NCBI GenBank assembly: GCA_036023115.1
Contig: JAYKKT010000040.1
Coordinates: 4,027,501 to 4,091,500 of the forward strand
DNA from: Brasenia schreberi
Taxonomy: Eukaryota > Streptophyta > Magnoliopsida > Nymphaeales > Cabombaceae
DNA length: 64,000 nt
Reading direction: 5' to 3'
The notes under the pieces are model-generated. The model worked only from the letters and a program-made list of their open reading frames with translations, was not told where the DNA came from and did no database searches. Below are positions 13,542 to 24,039 of the stretch, one piece after another. Made by a program: the position numbers and the translations under genes. Within the stretch, counting starts at the first letter, position 1. The number at the start of each line of letters is the position of its first letter.

Positions 13542-13727
13542 CTTCATGGTCATGCCATTTACACCCATCTAAGTTCACCAGCTAAATCCTTTTTATTTTT
13601 ATCTCTTCCTTAGTTAAATTCAAAGAAAATACACTAGATTTATTTTTTATTCACTCTCTCTTTTCCATTTCTTTTCCGAGGATAAGAGAATTCTTTCACC
13701 TTCTGTAAGGTTAAGTTTGCAGAGACC

Positions 13728-14396
13728 ATGCATACTGAAAAGCGTCACCACTACCTCCACAGAGAGAAGCACGAGAAGACTCCTGAGGAGCAATTGAAGC
13801 ATCACAAGCACATGGAGAGTGCCGGTAAAGTTGCTGCTGTTGCTGCTGGTGCCTACGCTCTTGTAAGCGATCATTCAATCTCATTAATTTCTTGATACAG
13901 TCAGCGAAGTTAAGTTTTTGTTATTGTGATTAGCATCATCTGGGAGATCACCAAACCAATGATATGGACACTAAAGTTCATTTCTTTCACGCACTAGGAT
14001 CAAACATACATCACATTAGTGCAGGATCATGCTGCGATGATCCTTACATAATGTGATCATCCAGGGTTAGGTTAAAGAAGCAAGAAGAAAACAAATTATT
14101 TGGTTCAAGTACAGCTGCCCTTTGTAAATTGTTCAGGGTAAAAACAATGATAGTATTAGGATATTCGTTATCTTGAAAATTGTTATTTCATTGCTGAATT
14201 ATGTTTGAAATCCTTGCAGCATGAGAAGCACAAAGCGAAGAAACATCCCGAGCATGCCCGTGAACACAAGATAAAGGAGGAGATTGCGGTTGTCGTGGCT
14301 GTTGGCAGTGCAGGGTTTGCATTTCACGAGCACCATGAGAAGAAGGCAGCCAAGAAGAAGATAGAACATGAAAAGAAGCATGGCCACCATCATTAA
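13728..14396 (+). CDS. ASR: ABA/stress/ripening-induced (ASR) protein
   Basis: This is a small ABA/WDS-family protein of 103 residues in two exons: 13728-13862 (45 codons) and 14220-14396 (58 codons plus TAA). They are joined by a phase-0 intron with GTAAGC and TTGCAG borders. The N-terminal part is His/Lys/Glu-rich ([20 protein letters not shown]), the metal-binding-type end of ASR proteins. The middle has the Ala-rich [10 protein letters not shown], and the second exon has the family core ([19 protein letters not shown], then [10 protein letters not shown]) and a basic, His-rich tail ending HGHHH. ASR proteins are soluble, largely disordered proteins of cytosol and nucleus that bind zinc and DNA and protect under drought; some act in ABA and sugar signalling. 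The size and two-exon form are usual. The start is the first ATG in frame after the leader. It is intact, unlike the exon 2 copy at 8.3 kb. Confidence 0.95.
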
Positions 14397-14488
14397 CTGA
14401 TTTCACTATATCCTTCGTCATCCTGCTCGATCAAGTTATCTTTCTCATGTTTGTTATACAGACCATGTGATCCCTTGTAGATCAGTTG

Positions 14489-14600
14489 TATGTATGTAAT
14501 AATGATTTAAGTAGGATCTTTCTATGTATGTAGTAATGGTTTCAATAAGATTACAGTATGTACGCAATAATGATTTCAGTAAGATTATTTTATGTACAGT
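14489..14600. repeat. 34-bp minisatellite in ASR 3-prime region
   Basis: Three full copies start at 14489, 14523 and 14557, with a partial fourth at 14591. Each has TATGTATGTAATAATG-like sequence followed by AGTAAGAT. It lies within 200 bp of the ASR stop, probably in the 3-prime UTR. Confidence 0.85.
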
Positions 14601-15417
14601 GCGGACTGTTTCTCTTCCTGAAACTTCATCCCTTTTTTATCTGCATAGCAAAATGACTAGCTCATGGGTTAAATTTAATGAGGTGCTAACATAAATGTTG
14701 ATGTAGCTTGAATCTGTAATGTGACACAAATATGATCTGACCTGAAAGGCTCGCGGTACCACCCGAATCGGACACAACAAGCAGTGGTTTGTGCTGGTCG
14801 TGGAGGACGTGGGCTGCCAGGCCAGGCCCGGAGCCTGTGTCATTTAGTTTCTAAGATCAATATCTGTTAGAAAAAGACCAACCTTTCCTTCCTTCTAATT
14901 AGGTTGCATTCTTCAGACTGAGATGTTGAAGAAATCAGTGTATAGGGCATGGCAATCAATGTAATTCAGGTTTATACCGCATATCTAATCCCTCGTTTTA
15001 GACCATGAAGAGACATGCAAGAGGAAAACCATCATTTATTTGGACTATCTATGCTGTAATTCATGGTTCTTAGTTCTTACATTCTCTGCATTGTGATCTT
15101 TGTTGCGGACCTATATGAAGGCTGCTGGTAAACATCACATGACAACATAAATTGTGAACCTTTGACTTGCAGAAGTGTGGTTCATTGGCCACTGACAGCT
15201 TCTGATGGACGAGTCCCCAAACAACGTATTTATCTTAACTACAAGCTGGTGACAGCGAAGAAGACAAGGGAAATTCATGATCAACCTCATGATAACTAAT
15301 ACTTCAACAAATAGCAACTTGATACATACATATTAGTTAGCGGGCTGCTCTACTCAAATGATGAAAGCATGCCGCGGCTAACTATATATCCAAAAACTCG
15401 AAAATTCAAATGAGAAA

Positions 15418-15859
15418 TCAGAACTGGACAGAGCCACTGAAGGTCTGTCCAAATCGCCAATCGCTGGGTGCAATATCAGGGAACTCAAGAGTCTTGCCAT
15501 CACTAGTGGTGACTCTGAAGGAGAGGCCTTGGCCATTAAGGTATGAGTTGCTCTGCCAATTTGCACCCCAATTTCTAGACATAGGCTGCCAATCTCCACC
15601 GACATTGCTGATCAAAACCAGCTCAAAATAGTCCCTCCCATTGATAGCGAATCGAACTCCACCTCTTTTTATGCTGGGGACCCTGCATCCAAACCACGCA
15701 CGTTCAATCAGTACAAGGTACCGCATGAGAATTTAAGGCCACTTTTGCTGTGCTTGTTTCTGTCTAATCTAGCTATAGCTTGCTGCCTTTTACCGGTTTC
15801 ATCTTTTGTGCAGACTTAATCACTTCAATCCGATGAACAGTTATGCGAATTTCAAGTAA

Positions 15860-15898
<39 letters not shown>

Positions 15899-17510
15899 GA
15901 TAGAGATCACATGGCCTCCAGTAGTCACACACACTCGGCTTCATGTTGAAAAGAATGAAGTGGTACAAGACAATCCTTGTAAACTAACAATTTCTTTCGT
16001 TCTTTATTAATTGCATAGCAGTAGAAACATATACCGATCAACCTACCAGTCATACACACACACATACTCATATTGAGACTACCAAAATTATTTCAAACAA
16101 TCAGTTAAATCATTGGCATCGAATAATCATGTGAGGCATTTAAGATTTCACTCTTTATTAAGACTAATAATCTTAATGAGAGTAAATAACTAAAATAAGA
16201 AAGGGCCCTACAGTGCTTTATCAGTTATACCTTTGGAGAGAACAGGGACTATGCCTTCTCTGTAAATAGCGATATTTTCCCAGGCAGGCTGAGCCATGTC
16301 GAAATGCTGAAGAGGAGGGTTGCACCATCCTCCATTGTCATTCGGCAGCTCGTAATTTGGAGGACAGAAGTTGGTAGCTATGATAGTCACATATTTCCCA
16401 GGCAAACACCATCTGGGATCAGTGTCGACTTTACTGTGAAGCACTGGCCACACGAAGCTCCATCATTGAACAAAGCGGTGATAAGTGCTGCTGTAGTCGT
16501 CCCGTAACCAGTTGAGTACAGTTTTCCATATCCACAAGCTCCCCCTAAAATTTTTAAGACAAATCCCAGATTTAGCTATCGGGTTTCGGCATTTTCAGAT
16601 CCCCTGAGATGGGAACTTCAGAAAATGAAAGAAAACGGTCATGGCAGATCTACATAGAAGAATGAACATCATGAAGTTAGTTATCGAAATTCAGGTACTG
16701 CCTTAAGAGGAGGATTACACACCAGTTTGGTGCCTATGAAGTTGCAGGTGCTAGGTGTTTAACTGAATGGCTCCAAAGAGATTTCAACTTGGTTTCTGTA
16801 TTAAAGAGTGCACCCTGAACCATGTTCCTGTGACTTTAACAATAACCTTGCAAGTGATGGATCTTTGGTACATTGAGAATCGTTGAATCTAGCCTTAAGT
16901 TTATTGGATGGCATACAACGGAGCATATCAGATGAAACTGTATGTTAAGATCATTTGATCAGAACCCTCCATCTCACTGGGGATTTGTGAGAGTGGAACC
17001 CGGTCCTCCATTAAGTAACACATGTAATGTGTGGCTGCGAATGAATGTAACACGTGGTAATGTCCAAAACGGTATGATCTGCTCCACACTCCTCACGAAA
17101 CTCAGGATTGTGCTTCTGAATAAAACACAAGCATCACATCTATTGAATATGATCCTCCAGAAATCAGAAACTGGAAGATACAGTTTCCATCAATACTACA
17201 AATTACATTTGACATTCAATGTTCTCCAGTGAACGATACGTTGCTCTTTAGTGACAAACACATGGGATCCAAGTACAACTGGCTGCTGAAAATATCATTA
17301 TGATCGCTGCTTTGAAAATATAGAAATAACCACAGCAGGAGAAAGGAAGAGTTGTGATAACATACCCATCGTTCCAGAGATATCGCTTCCGCCATAAAAT
17401 GTAGCGTGAGCCCTGTTCCATCCTTCATTTGAGGAGGAAGGGTAAGATGACACCTTGTCGGTCATGGCTACCACCAACATCACCAGAGAGAGAAAACTAC
17501 GAGAATCCAT
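15418..17510 (-). pseudogene. Alpha-expansin with two frameshifts
   Basis: Three minus-strand exons match an EXPA gene: 17510-17366, 16544-16231 and 15682-15418. Exon 1 gives a signal peptide (MDSRSFLSLVMLVVAM) and the start of the mature protein (AHATFYGGSDISGTM). Exon 2 has [52 protein letters not shown] and the HFD motif. Exon 3 has [43 protein letters not shown] and ends FGQTFSG-VQF. Expansins loosen cell walls at acid pH without hydrolysis. The copy looks dead. One base is missing between 16428 and 16427, at the codon of a conserved Cys, giving a stop after about 100 residues. A second base is missing at the exon 2 end (16231-16234). About 14-15 residues are absent after NVGG, and the VPC Cys is Ser. 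Assembly errors could explain the single-base losses but not the in-frame deletion. A TATA-like CTATTTATTG lies on the minus strand at 17576-17567. Confidence 0.85.
15862..15895. repeat. (GA)n microsatellite in expansin intron 2
   Basis: About 17 GA units lie in the intron between expansin exons 2 and 3. Confidence 0.95.
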
Positions 17511-17829
17511 GGCAGCAATGCAGCAAAGAGCATAGAATGACACAAACTGCGTTGCTGCAGGGCCACAATAAATAGGCCAGAAGCAGCCGAGCGTGTTCTT
17601 CAAAAAGCATAAGAAATGGTTTTGTCCGGATCAGTCCCTTTTTTCTACGTATTTCAAAACCATGGCTTCCTTTTTACTAAGTTGAAAAAATACCCATTTT
17701 TAGTACATGTACCGAACGCCACAACTTTTATATCCTTGTAAATGGACAAATTAACTATCAATTCATGATAGGCCAACTCCGCCTGTCATGAATTGGTCTA
17801 AGTAATAGAAGATAAACTTACAATCGCTA

Positions 17830-18335
17830 AACATGGTATTATATATAGTAGTGTAAGTTGAGGTGTATCAGATATTCTATGTGATAAGAAAAGATCATTG
17901 AAGTTAAAAAGTAAATATTATAGAGTAATAATTAAATTTGATATGTTTTATAATTATGAGTATTGGGTAGTTAATCATATTAATTAACATGTACAAAAGA
18001 TGTTTATGATAGAAATAAAGATATTGAGATGAATGAGTGATCATACGAGAAAATTTGTATACATAATGAGGTTAGTATGAATAAATTGAGAGTGGCATCA
18101 ATAGATTATAAAACGAGAGAAAATTATTTAAGATAGTTTGGATACATAGAAAAATGATCAAAGGAAACTCTAATAAGAAGGTACGAGAAACTAGGTTGTG
18201 AAAATATTAAAAGAGAAAAAAGACCACAAAAGCATTGAAAAAAATAAAGAATGATCTACATTGAGTTAAGTTTTACATGTGATTAAACTCTATGAAAACA
18301 AGAAATTCATGTAGCCAATTTCATTTAGTATAAGA
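17830..18335 (+). mobile_element. RTE LINE 3-prime fragment
   Basis: It aligns by eye with the tail of the LINE at 9.6-10.8 kb: AAGTAAATATTATAGAGTAA, TGTACAAAAGATGTTTATG, AAGATATTGAGATGAATGAG, then ATTTAAGATAGTTTGGATAC and the terminal AAGAAATTCATGTAGCCA. Stops throughout. Confidence 0.65.
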
Positions 18336-18349
18336 AAAGGCTTAGTTAT

Positions 18350-18425
18350 TCTAATAATAGGACAACCGAGTTGAGATGCACGCCTATGTTACTCATGACC
18401 TTCAACTTGTAAGTTGACACTTATA
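18350..18425 (-). repeat. SINE fragment
   Basis: Contains the reverse complement of AACTTACAAGTTGAAGGTCATGAG with the adjoining GCATCTCAAC segment, the central part of the tRNA-derived SINE family. Confidence 0.4.
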
Positions 18426-18429
18426 TGTA

Positions 18430-19790
18430 AGCTTTTGCTCGTTGTGCTAAGAATGGTTTTTAGAAAGTTTGGAGGGTATGTTTCAAATATTACAAACGTG
18501 AAGCACTTAATTTGAAGATTTTTCTTGGTAGAACCCGAAACAAGGAGAGCCCTGTCTCCTCCTAAAATCAATGGTGTTGATTCCAAGTTAAAACGTAAAA
18601 GCTATTCTTAGAAAAGGATTCCATGTATACAACATAAGCCACCATACCTTTTGAGTTCCTTTTGAATGTTGCCTCACCTATATGGACCCTTTAATAGAAG
18701 CTTTGCAAAAGTAGGGAAAACTTTCGAGATCATGCAAAAGAGAGGTGAATATGCAAACGGCCAGAAATACAGGGATGAACTTACAAAAGTTCTGAGAGAG
18801 AGAGAGCAATTGGTGATGGAGGGCTGTGGTAGGGCACACTGCATGTGAATGGTGCACGCAGGCTGAGGTGTAGAAAGAGCCACATTGCATTCATTTATGT
18901 GCATAATGAATGTTGTGCAGCAGCGCCAAATAATATATTTTGCTGCAGCATAGGCGAATGCCAGAGTTCAATTATTTCCACGTTCTCTCCTTCCTTTTGC
19001 GCTTCACAATCTGGTTACCATAAAGACAATACAGAGACCCAAGATTTTCTTTTCTTCACAGAAGCAGAAAAGACAGGCAAAGAAACAGGTTCAGAATTAA
19101 ACCATGTTCAACCATGGATAGTCCCCACCCTGCATTCTCTTGTGTCTTTCATCAAGTGGATCCAGAATACACAGTTGCTGTAAATGGTTCCAAAGCTAAA
19201 TAGATCTGGACCCAGGTCTTGAGATGGATCTAAATCCAGTGTAGTTCATACATGATTTTGCAGGTTGTCATCTTACTCCAAGTTCAAGCACGTTATTGTT
19301 TAGATAGATGTTCATCAAATTTCTTTTTGAATCTGTGAATCGGATTTCCCAAGCATTCACTGAATTGTCCATCTTGGTTTTCTTTCTTTCTAGTTAAATC
19401 ACATAATGATACAAGATAGAGAACAACGGCAAGTAAGAATTGCTGAAGCAGGGTACACTGAATTACTGACCCAGGTTGGATCAGGATGGTTGGGTGTCTC
19501 TGTGGTTGAGAGATGTTACTATCAGTTTAAAAGTTTCAAGTTCACTATTTAAAAGACTGTAGTTAATTACCATGCTTGAACAGCACCTCATAAAGCTGCA
19601 ACGACGTGGCCCTACTTTCTACTGTCACTTTCATGTTTCAAAGTCTCCAACAAGACATGTTTGGATCATTTAGTTCCTAGATGTTTCTGGTCAATTTCCC
19701 TTTTCTTTTATGGACATAAAGGTAAATGTTTTTAATGAAAGTAAAAGTCATGTTCATAATTTTTGTGAAGCTTGAAAATATTTATTTGAA
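18430..19790. other. Intergenic, no gene recognised
   Basis: A plus-strand stretch at 18690-18815 reads like protein (GKTFEIMQKRGEYANGQKYR) but is short and ends in a GA run. No splice partners or family could be assigned. Confidence 0.35.
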
Positions 19791-19794
19791 ACCT

Positions 19795-20235
19795 AACCAA
19801 CAATAACTAAGCCTTTTGCCATACTAGATGAGATCGGCTACATGGATTCTTTATTTTCATAGAGTGCGATAATGTGCCATGCTAGTAGTGAACACATTCC
19901 TTATTGTTTCCTTCCAACATTTTTATGGTCTTTGTCTTTTAATCCAGAATATAGTTTTTCATACCTTTTCAACGGAGTTTTCTTTGGTCGTCTTTCTATA
20001 TGTTGAAACTATTTTAAACGATTTTTCTTCATTTTATTATCTATTGATACAACACCCAATTTGTTTCTAATAACCTTATTACATATACAATCTTTCTTTC
20101 TATAACCACTCATCCATCTCAACATTTGTATTTTTATCATGAACATCTTTATACGATTAACTCTCCAACACTTATATTGTTGTTCTATAATATTTACTTT
20201 TATTTTAATGATAACTTCTTGTCACAAAAGAGTAT
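19795..20235 (-). mobile_element. RTE LINE 3-prime fragment
   Basis: Starts with the LINE end read in reverse (CTAAGCCTTTTGCCATACTA, CGGCTACATGGATTC) and continues through TCATCCATCTCAACATTTG, the reverse of the conserved RTE tail. Matches the copies at 41.9 and 47.9 kb. Confidence 0.65.
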
Positions 20236-20263
20236 TATTACTATATATAATAATTTGGCCCTT

Positions 20264-20306
20264 CTTATATATATATAGATATATATATATAGAGAGAGAG
20301 AGAGAG
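20264..20306. repeat. (TA)n(GA)n compound microsatellite
   Basis: An interrupted TA tract followed by a GA tract, in the same order as at 10.8, 37.1 and 42.9 kb. Confidence 0.9.
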
Positions 20307-20307
20307 A

Positions 20308-20604
20308 CTAAAACCAAAACGAAACCAAGATCTTATATCCCACAGCAACTTTTAAAGTGCTCACTATCTAATGTATCGTACTTTTTAACGGAGCTCCATT
20401 TTGCTGCCTCATAAAAATATTAAAATCTAAAATAAATGTCAAATTAATGGTTAATATATATACACTACAACCAAAACGAAACCCATATCTTATTCTGCAG
20501 CAACTTTTAAAGTGTTCACTATCTGTTCTCATACTTCACACTGGAGCTCCATTTCACTGCCTCATAAAATAATAAAATCTAAAATAAGTGACAAATTAAT
20601 GGTT
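20308..20604. repeat. Tandem duplication of about 150 bp
   Basis: Copy 1 (20308-20453) and copy 2 (20464-20604) share AACCAAAACGAAACC, GCAACTTTTAAAGTG, GGAGCTCCATTT and AATTAATGGTT in the same order, offset by 152-157 bp. Confidence 0.85.
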
Positions 20605-20990
20605 CCTTCGTGATCTGTGCAAGTGCCAAGTGTGAGATGGAATCGTTCCTAAGAGGAGTCGAGTAAGCAATAGATGCTATTGAATAAAAAACTACAGCTA
20701 GAAAGCTGGCAGCAGAAGAACTGCAGCATATTGGTTTTCAAATTCTTTAAGGCCAATGCCAGTCTGCAAGAATTAGTTGGAAATTGCAACCTTGGCCATA
20801 TGTAACTGACCACCTAAACATGTCATTTTCTTTTAACAAAATTGGCTATATATACACACATAATGAAAAAACAATCACAGATTTTTAATATTAGGGAGTA
20901 TCTATTGAGTTGGATGACTACCATAAGAGCGGATTGGCCCATGGAGAAGATGGGTATGGCTGAACCTTTCGAAAAAGGAAGTTCTATGCA
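20605..20990. other. Intergenic, no feature seen
   Basis: No coding frame or repeat recognised. Confidence 0.4.
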
Positions 20991-20992
20991 CC

Positions 20993-21101
20993 ACGAGCAA
21001 TAGCTCACCTTGCTAGGGGCTCCACTCACGGTCGATGGTTTTGAGTTCGATTCCCGGAGCGTGTGTCTGGCTTCAGCCTCCCCATGTTATCAAATAAAAA
21101 G
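20993..21101 (+). repeat. tRNA-derived SINE copy
   Basis: A good example of the family: CGAGCAATAGCTCACCTTGC (A-box region), then GAGTTCGATTCCCGGAGCG (B-box), TCTGGCTTCAGCCTCCCC and an A-rich end. Confidence 0.75.
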
Positions 21102-21109
21102 GGAGGTTC

Positions 21110-22237
21110 TACATTTTAGAATCCATGCCAAAATTCTTCCACTGAAGAAGAATATGAGAACTTCTCAACAATCAGCTCAGTGTTGATGTTATATGCATAA
21201 GTGAAAAGATTATTGATTGCCGTTGTTACCGAATGATGTTTGAAGAAAGAAATGCACTTGTTTCAGTAGAATAGCGATTTCCGGTGAGCCTTTTAGGTCG
21301 TAGCGGGAGCAAGTCATGGCAATCTCACTGAGAAAGGAGGCATTCCTGATAGTTTAAATCGGTCCTTTGTGCAAGCAAGCATCCTGCATTGGCGGCGAAA
21401 ATTCGCTATCGGCCGGTAGCCGAGAATATTGAAAGGAAACCATAAAATTCGTTCTTATTTAATTGAAGTTAATAATGAATTTGACAGAAGATGGAGAACA
21501 ATGGCGACTGACGAAAACTTTATGGGGGTTAAACATTCTGCCAGCAGGAGCAGAAAAAAAGAAATTTGCAAAAACAGATATGATGGTTAGAGGGTATGAT
21601 GCAAAAACATTTTTTTATTCATACGTCACATGCGAGATTGATTGTGCTAAGTTATCGAAAATGATTACCTGTAATTCGATAGGTTTTCGATCTCTGCCAT
21701 ACTAACTGTTGACCACCAATCATGCAATTGACTTGGTGATTTTGGCCATCGTCCACTAGGTGATGCATAAAGAACGATGGGTTTCTTATTTCTAAGGCCG
21801 ACAGTTTCTTATTGAGCCTCGTATATTCACAAATTCGCATTGATATGAGAGCATTTCTTAAGCTTTTGTGAGGCATCTCGAAAGTTCTTTATCTTACTAG
21901 GGGTTGATAGAGATGCGCAATGGTTCTTAATGCACCTGTGTTATATACATATATATCCTTTTCTTTTAAAGATATCAATTGTTGATCTTAAAGAAAAGAT
22001 CGAACGATTGAAGTTTTAACATTGTGTGCGTGCGTGAATTATGCTCTCCCTCTCCCTCTATATATATAAGTTTTCCATGGTAGAAAGATGTACAAGAGGC
22101 TCCATAGGTTACCATACAACCAAATAATACAAACAAAGAAACTAAGATCTCCGAAAGTAAAATTATATGATCTTAGATATAACGAAAGAAAAAATCACTG
22201 GTTCCATTGTCTCAACCTTGGAATAAAAAAACCCAGA

Positions 22238-22280
<43 letters not shown>

Positions 22281-23540
22281 AAGAAAGAGGGAATTATATA
22301 TAAGGGACTAATCGGCAGGTAGCCGACCGGTCACCCTGTTCCAATCTTATCCGTTTAAAATTATCTAATGGTTTACTTATGAATTGATGTCATGATTAGA
22401 AACTGATCACATTAAGAAATAGTTTCCCTAAAGATGAGATTTGGTGTTTTCATGAGTTCAATTATGAATGTTTATTGTAAAAGAAAATCTTTGGTTGAGA
22501 TCTCATGTAGCAATTCGGATCTAAGAGCAACCAATCATTATCACTATTCTTATTATCGTCATTATTATTACCATGATTATATACAATATTAGCAATAGTT
22601 AGAAGTGAAGAATATATATATGATATGATGGTTTAGTAACTTGAGATTAAGGCCCCTCTTTCTCTCTTCCCCCCTGCCACCATTCATTTGTTGCTACTTT
22701 TGATCGAGGGATGCAATAGGCACCCATAAATGGGTAAAAGCTGATGAAATACTTAGATCCTATCAATTCAGGCTATTATATTGCATGTTACATCATGATA
22801 CTTATGACATTCTGTTTCATAATTAGGGACGCCTAAGAACAGGACTCTATTGTTGGGAGTGGAAAGATTCGGCGTTCCATAATCCACAGTGCACCTGTAC
22901 ACCACATACCTTTTGAGCTAACTCCACAGACCTTGATTTGGGTCTTAATCTTGCACATCATCAATCGCATTTCAGCTGATTCCAAAGTCTAAGAAATCAG
23001 GTGGAACTTTCAGATCGAATTGAATTCCACTGTCACTTCAACAACCCTTGTGAACCTCCCCACAAGCATTGAACGAATTCCGATCGGAGGCGCATAAGAG
23101 GTCGTCTCCATCAAGCATGGTATCTCCAACTTCACTTTACAGGAAGGTCTAGATCTTTCAAGCACAGCCCTCAAGCATCTCAAGACAAATATTATAGCAT
23201 TGAGAAATCAGCAACCACATAGGATTTATGTTTGGTATTAGTTGATTCTATGTGGCTCGATCCCTGTATTAGTTGGATGTTATAAACTAGATGATGATTC
23301 ATGAATCTATGCTTTTTGGTGACCAAGCTTCGACCTTAATAGGTTTGGTATGGGTACTGAACCAGTGCTTTTGGCACCCCTGGTTGCTCCCCACCTCCTT
23401 CCTGCATTTTATCCCAAATGGATCATGGCAAGAGTCCCTACACATTCCGGAAGATCTTTGTGGTCATTACACATTCATCTATTTTCACAAGATTGGCTCC
23501 TTCGATTCTATTATGTTGTTTTTCATCAATTTCACATGAT
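21110..23540. other. Intergenic with GA microsatellite
   Basis: No gene recognised. A (GA)n tract lies at about 22241-22276, running into GAAA units. Confidence 0.4.
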
Positions 23541-23542
23541 AC

Positions 23543-23544
<2 letters not shown>

Positions 23545-23586
<42 letters not shown>
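23545..23586. repeat. (TA)n microsatellite
   Basis: About 20 TA units. Confidence 0.95.
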
Positions 23587-23589
<3 letters not shown>

Positions 23590-23771
23590 AAGAGCCTGAC
23601 GTATTGGTAGCCCTAGTGGCTTGGGAATGGGCTGATTCAGGCCAATTCAGATCGGCCACCATGGAATCAAATGCAGATTCCAACCTTTTATTATGCTCTA
23701 GTGGCTTGGGAATGGGCTGATTCACTGCCACCCCAAATCTTCTGTGGTGGGCCGTCACAGTCAGCCTATAT

Positions 23772-24029
23772 TCAATGACAGCACAGTAACTGACCCATCA
23801 AATGACACGAGGCACACATCAATGGTGTGCATTTCTTATCTGAATTTAGGCACAAAAGGAGACGACGCGAGGGAAATAGTTCAAGTGGCCAGTTGACACG
23901 ACTCCACCCAATGGCTTTGTCAGTGAGAAGGGAGAGGAGGAAAAGTGGGAAAACACCAAACAAACAAGCCCAAAAGAATGTCATCCATGCCATGAAGCGG
24001 ACGGGTTTGCTTCCACCAGGGTTTGTCAT
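23772..24029 (-). CDS. Possible small membrane protein, family unknown
   Basis: An ATG at 24029 opens an 85-residue frame ending at 23772. It begins MTNPGGSKPVRFMAWM, has one strongly hydrophobic segment (FFWACLFGVFPLFLLSLL, residues about 17-34), then a basic stretch and a Cys-rich end. I recognise no family, promoter or intron. The composition is more protein-like than its surroundings, but a chance frame is quite possible. Confidence 0.2.
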   Translation of the reverse strand: MTNPGGSKPVRFMAWMTFFWACLFGVFPLFLLSLLTDKAIGWSRVNWPLELFPSRRLLLCLNSDKKCTPLMCASCHLMGQLLCCH

Positions 24030-24039
24030 GATAAAAGCG

